DNA from: CAVSSX01 sp963730735
GTDB taxonomy: Bacteria > Actinomycetota > Acidimicrobiia > Acidimicrobiales > RAAP-2
Assembly (NCBI GenBank): GCA_963730735.1
Contig: CAVSSX010000007.1
Coordinates: forward strand, 620,001-684,000
DNA: 64,000 nt
Direction of reading: 5' to 3'
Under the pieces are notes generated by a model, which saw only the letters and a list, made by a program, of their open reading frames with translations, ran no database searches and was not told the DNA's origin. This document shows, piece after piece, positions 44,953 through 51,608 of the stretch; positions within the stretch are counted from its first letter, which is position 1; each line of letters opens with the position of its first letter. A program made the translations under genes and the position numbers.

Positions 44953-45307
44953 GCCAGGACGCTCGACCGGCTGAAAATGTGGGCGACCGACGTTCCCAGC
45001 CTCGGCCACTCGACCGGTGTCCCGGCTCCCGACGTCGGTCCGGCGCCCGAACCGATAGGCCTGGCAGACGAGCCAGATCCGGCGACCCAAGCACATGCGA
45101 GTGTTAGAAGACTTCGGACTCGGCGCACCCGCCACGCCGAGGCTGATGCCTACTCCGGACGCCACCAGGAGTACGCCGAGTAGCAGCCACGGAGCCAGTC
45201 GGCGCATCCAGCGAGTGTGACACAACTGGAGTTGCAGAATGCGGTGGTTGCTGCGAGACCGCCCGATCCGAAGGGATGGTCGTGGTCAGAAGAACGCTCG
45301 GTGCTCG
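44953..45307. other. Intergenic region with a possible signal-peptide ORF relic
   Basis: About 355 bases between two convergently oriented genes. On the minus strand an ATG at 45207 begins MRRLAPWLLLGVLLVASGVG, a convincing signal peptide or membrane helix. The frame after residue 35 is compositionally odd, and its open stretch runs deep into the opposite hydrolase gene. It may be a truncated exported protein or a frameshifted gene; I would not call an intact gene. Confidence 0.35.
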
Positions 45308-45733
45308 TTAACTCCGGCTGAGGGCCGTGGCGCACGCGACCAGGTCGGCATGGAGCCGTCGTCGTTGTTCGACATCGAACGAGACGAGCATCCGTTCCTC
45401 GACGGCGGCGACTGCGGCCGACGCTCCGACCAGGCGACGGGTGCCGCCGTCGGTCAGGGCGAAGCGTTCGTGGCGCCCACCGCCGTCGCCCTCGAGCAGG
45501 TGCCGGCGCTTCAGGGTCCCGAGCAGGCGGTGCATCGCCTGGCGGGAGACGAAGGTGCCGCGAGCCAGCTCAGCGTTGGTGAGCCCGGGCCGGTGGGCGA
45601 GCTGTTCCAGGCAGGAGTACTGCGGGACGGTGAGCTCGTGCTCGAGCAGGGCGGCATCCATCGCCGTGCGGAGGGCGACGGTGGCCCGTTTGAGGACGTA
45701 GCCGACGGCGGTGTCCAGATCCACTTGACTCAT
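45308..45733 (-). CDS. MarR-family transcriptional regulator
   Basis: A 141-residue winged-helix regulator starting MSQVDLDTAVGYVLKRATVA. The recognition region is LTNAELARGTFVSRQAMHRL, and the wing is HLLEGDGGGRHERFALTDGG. It is divergent from a VOC-family gene, and a perfect dyad lies between them, overlapping both promoters. Auto-repression and control of the VOC-alkA unit is the likely role; the effector is unknown. Confidence 0.88.
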   Translation of the reverse strand: MSQVDLDTAVGYVLKRATVALRTAMDAALLEHELTVPQYSCLEQLAHRPGLTNAELARGTFVSRQAMHRLLGTLKRRHLLEGDGGGRHERFALTDGGTRRLVGASAAVAAVEERMLVSFDVEQRRRLHADLVACATALSRS

Positions 45734-45754
45734 GTCAACATCTTTACATACAGT
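45725..45754 (+). promoter_or_regulatory. Candidate promoter TTGACT-N18-TACAGT for the VOC gene
   Basis: TTGACT at 45725-45730 and TACAGT at 45749-45754 are spaced 18 bases apart. They lie immediately before the dyad at 45758-45773, which would cover the transcription start. Confidence 0.4.
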
Positions 45755-45757
45755 AGA

Positions 45758-45773
45758 TGTCAACATATTGACA
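45758..45773. promoter_or_regulatory. Probable MarR operator TGTCAA-CATA-TTGACA
   Basis: A perfect 6-bp inverted repeat with a 4-base centre sits between the divergent MarR and VOC genes. The 10-mer ATGTCAACAT occurs here and again at 45732-45741 over the MarR start codon, giving two related sites. Confidence 0.6.
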
Positions 45774-45790
45774 ACCAGAGGAGTGCTCGC

Positions 45791-46153
45791 ATGCCGGTTG
45801 GTCCTTCCTTCATCTCCCTGCAGGTGCGAGATCTGGCCGCCGCCGCCGAGTTCTACGAGCGGCGCCTCGGGCTGTCCCGCGCCCCGGTCTCGCCGCCCGG
45901 CGCGGTGGTCTTCACCACCGAGCCGATCGCCTTCGCCGTCCGTGACCGGTTGGCGGCGACGGACCTCGACGCCGGACCGCCCGGCCTCGGGATCGCACTC
46001 TGGTTCGAGGTCGACGGCGTCCAGGCGCTGCACGACCAACTCACCGGCTACGGGGTCCCGATCGTGACCGCACCGTTCGATGGCCCGTTCGGCCGTACCT
46101 TCGCCATCGAGGACCCCGACGGCTACGTCGTCACCCTCCACGAGGGCGCCTAG
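45791..46153 (+). CDS. VOC (glyoxalase/dioxygenase-fold) family protein
   Basis: A 120-residue VOC protein: FISLQVRDLAAAAEFYERRL opens the first beta-alpha-beta-beta-beta module, and the second ends GRTFAIEDPDGYVVTLHEG. Metal-ligand positions are only partly kept, so it may be a metalloenzyme such as a thiol transferase or a binding protein. It is divergent from a MarR gene and shares an operator region with it. alkA begins directly after its stop codon, so the two are co-translated. Confidence 0.85.
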   Translation: MPVGPSFISLQVRDLAAAAEFYERRLGLSRAPVSPPGAVVFTTEPIAFAVRDRLAATDLDAGPPGLGIALWFEVDGVQALHDQLTGYGVPIVTAPFDGPFGRTFAIEDPDGYVVTLHEGA

Positions 46154-47020
46154 ATGAGGATCCCCCTGCAGCCCCGGGGCCCGTTCTCGCTGACCGCCGC
46201 CGCGACCTTCGTCGAGGGCTTCCCCGGCACCCGGGCCGACCGGCCGCCCGAGGCGCTGCACTATGCCTGGGCGGTCGACGGGGATTGGCGCACCGTGCAG
46301 GTCACCCTGTGCCAGGACGACGAAGCGGTCCAGGCCGAGATCAGCGGGCGACCCGACACTTCGTTGGTGGAGAGGGCCACCCGGGATCTCGAACAGATGC
46401 TCTGCCTGGACATCGACGGGAGTGGCTTCGCCGCCCTCGGAGCGTCGGACCCTGTCGTCGGCACGCTGCAGCGACGGTTTCCCGGTTTGCGGCCGGTGCT
46501 GTTCTACACGCCCTACGAGGCGGCGGCCTGGACGATCATCAGCCAACGCATCCGGATGACCCAGGCGGCCACCGTCAAAGCCCGGATCGCTGACGAGATG
46601 GGGGAGCACGGGGCCTTCCCCGCCCCGACCCGTCTGGCCGAGCTGGCGGCGCCCCAACGAGGGCTCACCGATCGGAAGATCGGCCAACTACGAGCGCTGG
46701 CCTTCGCCACCCAGGACGGGGCGCTCGATCGGCAACGGCTCCGGGCGATGAGCTACCAGGAAGGGCTCGCCCACCTGCAGCAGCTCCCGGGCATCGGGCC
46801 CTTCTCGGCCGAGCTCATCCTCATCCGTGGCGTCGGGCATCCCGACGTGCTGCCCGACCACGACGTCCGACTCGCGCAGGCGATTGGTGCGGCCTACGGC
46901 ACTTCCGACGCCGAGGCCATCCGCTCGATCACCGACGGATGGCGCCCCTACCGGGCATGGGTGGCGCTGTTGCTCAGGGCATGGCGCGAGTCGGAGACCA
47001 ACGAGATCGCTCTCGGCTGA
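46154..47020 (+). CDS. DNA-3-methyladenine glycosylase II-like
   Basis: A 288-residue HhH-GPD base-excision glycosylase of the AlkA type, removing alkylated purines. The N-terminal TBP-like domain is followed by TPYEAAAWTIISQRIRMTQA. The helix-hairpin-helix is LQQLPGIGPFSAELILIRGV, and the catalytic Asp lies in VLPDHDVRLAQAIG. Its ATG directly abuts the VOC stop codon. Being under a MarR regulator suggests induction by a chemical stress. Confidence 0.88.
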   Translation: MRIPLQPRGPFSLTAAATFVEGFPGTRADRPPEALHYAWAVDGDWRTVQVTLCQDDEAVQAEISGRPDTSLVERATRDLEQMLCLDIDGSGFAALGASDPVVGTLQRRFPGLRPVLFYTPYEAAAWTIISQRIRMTQAATVKARIADEMGEHGAFPAPTRLAELAAPQRGLTDRKIGQLRALAFATQDGALDRQRLRAMSYQEGLAHLQQLPGIGPFSAELILIRGVGHPDVLPDHDVRLAQAIGAAYGTSDAEAIRSITDGWRPYRAWVALLLRAWRESETNEIALG

Positions 47021-47153
47021 CGTAGTCGCGCCCCCCTGGGGCCGATCGAGGCGGAGTAACGGCACGGCGCCCTGAGGGGTGCATCCCCGAGAGGTGACAC
47101 CGTCCCGGATCCGGCCGGCCCGAGCACGCTGCCCACCGGGTCGGGAGAGAACG

Positions 47154-47750
47154 TTACGGGCTGTTCTTCCGGGGCGTGCGGGGATGGAGCGACTCGCCGC
47201 GGGCGAGCATGTCGACATACTCGGCCAGCTTGCGCTCCCGGGTCGCCGGCCGCTTGACGGCGTTGAGCCGGTAGACGATGGCGTAGCGGTTGGCCGCGTC
47301 CAGCTGGTCGAACGTGGTCGCCGCCGCCGGTGCGGCCGACAGCGCCGTGGCCAGATCGGGCGGGACCTCCATGTCGGCCTGTCCGCGGTAGGCGACCTGC
47401 CACGTTCCCTGTGCCTTGGCCGCCTCGACGGCCGCGGTTCCCGCCGGCCGCATCCGGCCGGCCTCGGTGAGCCGGGTGACGTGCTCGACGTTGCGCGCCG
47501 ACCACGGGCTGCCCGGTCGCCGGGGGGTGAAGCGACGGCGATAGCTCTGGTCGTCCCGGCGAGCGAGCTGCCCGTCGATCCAACCGAAACAGAGCGCGTC
47601 GTCGAGCGCCTGGGCGTAGGTCAGGGTCGTCGTGTGGCCACCCTCCTTGTGCAGGACCAGCCACACCCCGGGGTGGTCGGCGTGGTGGCTGGCCAACCAG
47701 TCCTGCCATGCCGCCGCGTCGTCGACGAGAAGCTCTTCGAGATCGGCCAC
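47154..47750 (-). CDS. YdeI/OmpD-associated family protein
   Basis: A 198-residue protein of the YdeI family (Bacteriocin-protection, YdeI/OmpD-associated). Hallmarks are GVWLVLHKEGGHTTTLTYAQ, ALDDALCFGWIDGQLARRDD and RFTPRRPGSPWSARNVEHV. The biochemical role of the family is unclear; relatives are linked to peptide resistance. It is downstream of the VOC gene on the same strand, 9 bases apart, and so part of the second MarR-controlled unit. Confidence 0.85.
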   Translation of the reverse strand: MADLEELLVDDAAAWQDWLASHHADHPGVWLVLHKEGGHTTTLTYAQALDDALCFGWIDGQLARRDDQSYRRRFTPRRPGSPWSARNVEHVTRLTEAGRMRPAGTAAVEAAKAQGTWQVAYRGQADMEVPPDLATALSAAPAAATTFDQLDAANRYAIVYRLNAVKRPATRERKLAEYVDMLARGESLHPRTPRKNSP

Positions 47751-47759
47751 TGCGGGCGG

Positions 47760-48155
47760 CTACGCAGTGGCTGCGGGCCGTGGGACCAGGCAGAACGGGT
47801 GGCCGTCGGGGTCGAGCAACACCCGCCAGCGACCGTCGCCGGGCTGGAAGTCGGGCTGACTGGCCCCGAGCGCACACAGGCGCTCGGTGGCGTCATCGAG
47901 GTCGTCCACCTGCAGGTCGAGATGGAAGCGCTTGGCCGAGGCCTCGTCCGGCCACGGCGCGGGCCGGAAGTGGTCGACCTTGCCGAAGCCGATCTTGGTG
48001 CCGTCGCCCTCGACCATCCCGTAGTTGTCGTCGCTGTAGGTGACCTCCCAACCGAGTGCCGCCGCGTAGAACTTCGCCTGTCCGGCCGGATCGGCGCTGT
48101 CGATGTTCACCATCGCCAGGGCGGCCGTCGGCTTGGGCGTTTGTGTATGAGTCAT
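47760..48155 (-). CDS. VOC family protein
   Basis: A 131-residue VOC protein starting MTHTQTPKPTAALAMVNIDS. PAGQAKFYAAALGWEVTYSD and FHLDLQVDDLDDATERLCAL are the two half-motifs, and the end reads LLDPDGHPFCLVPRP. It is divergent from a MarR gene only 17 bases away, so regulation of both from one site is very likely. The activity is unknown; glyoxalase I or a resistance protein are options. Confidence 0.85.
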   Translation of the reverse strand: MTHTQTPKPTAALAMVNIDSADPAGQAKFYAAALGWEVTYSDDNYGMVEGDGTKIGFGKVDHFRPAPWPDEASAKRFHLDLQVDDLDDATERLCALGASQPDFQPGDGRWRVLLDPDGHPFCLVPRPAATA

Positions 48156-48158
48156 GCA

Positions 48159-48164
48159 TATAAT
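48159..48164 (+). promoter_or_regulatory. Consensus -10 TATAAT, leaderless start at 48173
   Basis: A perfect TATAAT ends 8 bases before the GTG at 48173. It lies in the 17-base gap between divergent VOC and MarR genes and overlaps the palindrome ATGCAT. Confidence 0.6.
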
Positions 48165-48172
48165 GTAGGACT

Positions 48173-48745
48173 GTGCCGCACCCTCGGTCAACCCGTCAGC
48201 ACGTGGGCAACCTCCTGGGAGCGCTGAGCCTGGTGGTCGCCGACCGGATGCACGCCGCCGTCGGTTCGGTGGCGGCGCTCGGCCCGTCGGCCCCGGTGGC
48301 GCTGGCCGCCTTGCACGAGTTCCTCGACGGTGGGACGGTGACCCAACTGAGCTCCGTCCTCGGCCTCACCCATTCGGGCACCGTCCGGCTCGTCGACCGT
48401 CTGGCGGCCGAAGGCCTCGTCGAACGGGCCGGAGCTCCCGACGGTCGGACGGTGTCGGTCGTCCTGACCCGCACTGGCCGGGTCACCGCCGGTCGGGTGC
48501 TCGCCGCTCGCCAGGCCGCACTGGCGGCCACGATGTCATCGCTGTCGGCGGACGACGTCGACCACCTGTCCGCCCTGCTGGACACGATGCTGACCACACT
48601 GACCCTGGCCCGAGCGGAGGAACGGGCTGTCGGGACCGACGGTGCCCAACCTTGGCTGTGTCGGCTCTGCGACCTGGTGGCCTGCGGGCGTAGCGGGGGC
48701 CACTGCCCGGTCGACAACGCGGTGTCGGCCGACGTCGGGACCTGA
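48173..48745 (+). CDS. MarR-family regulator with C-terminal cysteine cluster
   Basis: A 190-residue winged-helix protein. Helices TVTQLSSVLGLTHSGTVRLV and wing GLVERAGAPDGRTVSVVLT are standard MarR. After the dimerisation helix a C-terminal extension WLCRLCDLVACGRSGGHCPV has four Cys (C-x2-C-x5-C-x6-C) able to bind a metal or form disulfides, so the protein may sense redox or metal. It is divergent from the VOC-YdeI unit and almost certainly controls it. Confidence 0.85.
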   Translation: MPHPRSTRQHVGNLLGALSLVVADRMHAAVGSVAALGPSAPVALAALHEFLDGGTVTQLSSVLGLTHSGTVRLVDRLAAEGLVERAGAPDGRTVSVVLTRTGRVTAGRVLAARQAALAATMSSLSADDVDHLSALLDTMLTTLTLARAEERAVGTDGAQPWLCRLCDLVACGRSGGHCPVDNAVSADVGT

Positions 48746-48825
48746 TCCCGTCGCCGCAAGCCGCCGGGAAGGGCAGTGGGTCCAATTGTGGCCGGAGCTA
48801 GCATCCGGTCGGACCCGGGTGTGCC

Positions 48826-48915
48826 ATGGAGCGGTTCACGACGCTGGACCAGGTACAGCAGCTCGAGCTGATGGCGCAATTCATGCGGGTCCGGGACGAG
48901 ACGAAGAAGTCATAG
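48826..48915 (+). CDS. Possible 29-residue ORF
   Basis: An ATG-started frame reading MERFTTLDQVQQLELMAQFM and nine more residues, a plausible amphipathic helix. A TAGCAT box lies about 20 bases upstream, but there is no ribosome-binding site. It fits in the gap between convergent genes. Too short to support without homologues. Confidence 0.2.
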   Translation: MERFTTLDQVQQLELMAQFMRVRDETKKS

Positions 48916-48939
48916 GGGCCCTGGCCTCGGAACGGGGTC

Positions 48940-49320
48940 TCAGAACCCCCCGTAGGGGCGGGTGATGATCTCCATGCCGTGGCCGGACGGATCCCGGAAG
49001 TAGAGGCCGCGGCCTCCGTCGTGGTGATTGATCTCCCCGGGATGCGAGAAGTGCGGGCCCGGGTAGTAGGTGACGCCGAGCGCCTGGATCGTGGCGAAGG
49101 CGGCGTCGAACTCGTCTTCGGAGATCAAGAAGGCGTAGTGCTGCGTGGTGATCTCGCCGGTCGACGTGGCGAAGTCGAGCGTCACGCCGTTGGCCGTGGT
49201 GACCGGCAGGAACGGACCGGTCGGCGGGCCGACCTCCAAGCCGAGGATCCGGGCGAGGAATTCGGCCGAGGCTCGGCGATCCTCTGCATAGACGATGGTG
49301 TGGTTGAGCTGGACGGACAT
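48940..49320 (-). CDS. VOC family protein
   Basis: A 126-residue VOC protein starting MSVQLNHTIVYAEDRRASAE. Metal-ligand candidates are the first His (NHTIVY), ITTQHYAFLI and the Glu in GHGMEIITRP. HHDGGRGLYFRDPSGHGMEI resembles ring-cleaving dioxygenase and glyoxalase-like family members. It is downstream of a cupin gene on the same strand (20 bases). A third VOC protein within 4.5 kb. Confidence 0.85.
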   Translation of the reverse strand: MSVQLNHTIVYAEDRRASAEFLARILGLEVGPPTGPFLPVTTANGVTLDFATSTGEITTQHYAFLISEDEFDAAFATIQALGVTYYPGPHFSHPGEINHHDGGRGLYFRDPSGHGMEIITRPYGGF

Positions 49321-49340
49321 CGTTCGCTTGTCTCCTCGAC

Positions 49341-49739
49341 CTAGACGGGGCGATAGTCGCCGTTCGGTCCGGGAGTGACGTTGAGCAGCGTCCCGGGTTC
49401 GTCCACGTAGATCTGGTGCCAGGTGTTACGGGGCACGACGGTCGCCTGTCCCGGCACCATTTCGACGTCGCGATCGCCATCGGGCAACTCGAGCCGAACC
49501 CGGATCCGTCCCGACAGGAGCACGAGGAGTTCGTCGGCGTCGGGGTGCAGCTCGCCGTTGTGGGGCGGTGGCCCGTCATCGAGCGCCGAGGACTGGACGG
49601 TGTACCCGGGGATCCGGTTGGGGGGACGACCGGGCGTCCGGTGGACGAAGACGGCGTTCCCGGAATCCCGGTCGAGCCCGACGGTCTGATCGGTCAGGTC
49701 GAACACGACGCCCACCGGGATATCGCTGATGGTTCCCAT
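49341..49739 (-). CDS. Cupin-domain protein
   Basis: A 132-residue single cupin starting MGTISDIPVGVVFDLTDQTV. Motif 1 is HPDADELLVLLSGRIRV with the first His and Glu; motif 2 is VPRNTWHQIYVDEPG with the second His. It may bind a metal and act with the following VOC gene, but no substrate is evident. The ATG at 49739 is followed by the normal cupin fold length. Confidence 0.8.
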   Translation of the reverse strand: MGTISDIPVGVVFDLTDQTVGLDRDSGNAVFVHRTPGRPPNRIPGYTVQSSALDDGPPPHNGELHPDADELLVLLSGRIRVRLELPDGDRDVEMVPGQATVVPRNTWHQIYVDEPGTLLNVTPGPNGDYRPV

Positions 49740-49929
49740 GGCACCTCCTGGGTGGTCGGGCCTCCTCGGTCGACTGTACCGGTGGCCACCTGGCCCCGTC
49801 GGCCGGCTGGCGGCACGGGCCGCCGTCCACGTCGGCCATGCTGGGCGGCGTGGAAGCAGCGGAGGCGCCGAGGGGACCATTCGCCCTGCTCCTCGGAGCG
49901 GGAACGACCCCGCCCCGGGTGGCCGTTCG

Positions 49930-51123
49930 GTGAGCACCGTGTGGTTGGTCCTGGGCATCGTGGTGGTGGTGCTCACGGTGGCCAACGTGCTGTTCACCAT
50001 GGTGTTGCCGCGCCGGCCCCGGGGCATCGAGCGCACGACGCTGGCCATCAACCGCACCGTCCGCCTGGTCTTCATCGGGCTCTCCCGCTTGGCCCGCACC
50101 TACGAGACCAAGGACATGCTGCTGTCGCCGATGGCCCCGGTGGCCCTGGTGCTCCAGCTGCTGTTCTGGGCAGCGAGCCTCATCGTCGGCTTCGCCCTGA
50201 TCCTCCAACCGACCGTCCACAACTTCGGCGACGGACTCCTGCAGTCGTTGACGGCGCTCTTCACCGTCGGGGCGGTGCACATCGGGGGGGCCGAGGACAC
50301 GGCGGTCGACATCAGCGTCGGCGCCATCTGGGTGGTGGTCGTCGCCCTCCAGATCGCCTATCTCCCGGCCCTCTATGCCGCCTTCAGCCAGCGCGAGGCC
50401 CTGGTCTCGATGCTCGAGAGCCGGGCGGGCGTGCCCGCCTGGGGCCCCGAGCTCCTGGCTCGCCACGAGCTTGTGGGCATCACGGACACCTTGCCCGACC
50501 TCTTCGGCGACTGGGAGCTGTGGGCGGCGGCGGTGGCCGAGAGTCACACGACCTATCCGGTGCTCCTGCTCTTCCGCTCGCCCGAGCCCTGGTACTCGTG
50601 GGTGATCGGCCTCTTGGCCGTGCTGGACGGGGCGGCGCTGCAATTGGCGCTGGCGCCCAGCAGCGCCTCCTCCCAGGCTCGACTCTGCCTTCGCATGGGC
50701 TTCACGGCATTCCAACGGGTGGCCACGACGCTCGGCATCCCGGTGGACCCCGACCCCGACCCCGACGGCTCGGTGCAGCTGCCGTTCGAGGACTTCGCCG
50801 AGGCCGTGGCCATGTTGGAACAGGCCGGGTTCGCCATGGAGCGCACGGCCGAGGAGGCCTGGGCCGACTTCAAGGGCTGGCGGGTCAACTACGAGAGCGT
50901 GGTCTACGAATTGGCCGACCACCTCATGGCACCGCCCGCCCCCTGGTCGGGCACGCGACTCTCGCTCCGCTCGGGCCCCGTCGCACCCAAGCGGCCCCCG
51001 CAGCGCCGACCGAGGGGCAGCGCCCGGGACCACCGGCGGCCGTCGCGCCGGGAGCGTCGGGCGAGCGAGCGGGACGACGCCGAGAGCGGCGAGGCCACGG
51101 ACACCACGGACCCCACGCCGTAG
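49930..51123 (+). CDS. Ion-channel-like membrane protein of unknown function
   Basis: A 397-residue protein with about four membrane helices in its first 160 residues (VSTVWLVLGIVVVVLTVANV; LVLQLLFWAASLIVGFALI; VGAIWVVVVALQIAYLPALY). Between the second and third lies LLQSLTALFTVGAVHIGG, a re-entrant pore-like segment reminiscent of two-helix potassium channels but without a clear TVGYG filter. The C-terminal half is soluble, with a basic/acidic tail. The GTG at 49930 is chosen because the open frame upstream is low-complexity. No substrate can be assigned. Confidence 0.65.
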   Translation: MSTVWLVLGIVVVVLTVANVLFTMVLPRRPRGIERTTLAINRTVRLVFIGLSRLARTYETKDMLLSPMAPVALVLQLLFWAASLIVGFALILQPTVHNFGDGLLQSLTALFTVGAVHIGGAEDTAVDISVGAIWVVVVALQIAYLPALYAAFSQREALVSMLESRAGVPAWGPELLARHELVGITDTLPDLFGDWELWAAAVAESHTTYPVLLLFRSPEPWYSWVIGLLAVLDGAALQLALAPSSASSQARLCLRMGFTAFQRVATTLGIPVDPDPDPDGSVQLPFEDFAEAVAMLEQAGFAMERTAEEAWADFKGWRVNYESVVYELADHLMAPPAPWSGTRLSLRSGPVAPKRPPQRRPRGSARDHRRPSRRERRASERDDAESGEATDTTDPTP

Positions 51124-51154
51124 GGACGAGCGCCGATCGCCCGAGGGGCCTGCG

Positions 51155-51370
51155 TCAGTTGCCGGTCGGGTTGCGGGGCCCCCTCGCCAGGACGCCGTCC
51201 AGCACCGTGTCGATGGCAAAGCGGCTGCGTTCGTCGACGTCCCTGGCGACGAGCTCGGACATGTGGGCGGTGATGAGGGGGAACTTCCCGACGGGTAGGC
51301 CGGCGAGTAGGTGCGCCCGGAGAGCCGTGGCGACCATCCCTTCCAGGGTCGTGCCCCGCACCGGGCGAGG
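51155..51370 (-). pseudogene. TetR-family regulator remnant (C-terminal part)
   Basis: The last 65 or so residues of this frame (GTTLEGMVATALRAHLLAGL, PLITAHMSELVARDVDERSR, FAIDTVLDGVLARG) resemble the ligand-binding C-terminal domain of a TetR regulator. The expected N-terminal helix-turn-helix is absent; upstream sequence in all frames is unrelated. It appears to be the tail of a deleted regulator beside the secreted protein gene. Confidence 0.45.
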
Positions 51371-51608
51371 TTCTCCCACTGCGATTTGCGCAATTCCCCC
51401 ACTATCGGCGATGGGGGGTGCACGACATTCTTGCTGGTGTGGACACCCGGCTGCCCTCTGGACCACTCCGTCCTGCGCCATGGGGAGAAAGCGCGTCGCC
51501 GGCCGTCGGGACGTCCGCGCCGCCCACCGGCTACCGCCACGGTGAGCAGAGGCGTCCGGGACGGGAGCGACCGTGAGGGGACGGCCGCTCCGCCGTGGAG
51601 GGCACCCC
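51371..51608. other. Intergenic region upstream of the secreted protein, no gene seen
   Basis: About 240 bases without a convincing coding frame. It presumably contains the promoter of the following gene, but no clear -10/-35 pair is visible. Confidence 0.4.

Noticed and set aside
44713..45207. Minus-strand frame with a signal-peptide-like start
   Set aside because: Only the first 35 residues look like protein; the rest overlaps the convergent hydrolase gene by some 240 bases, so no intact gene is called.
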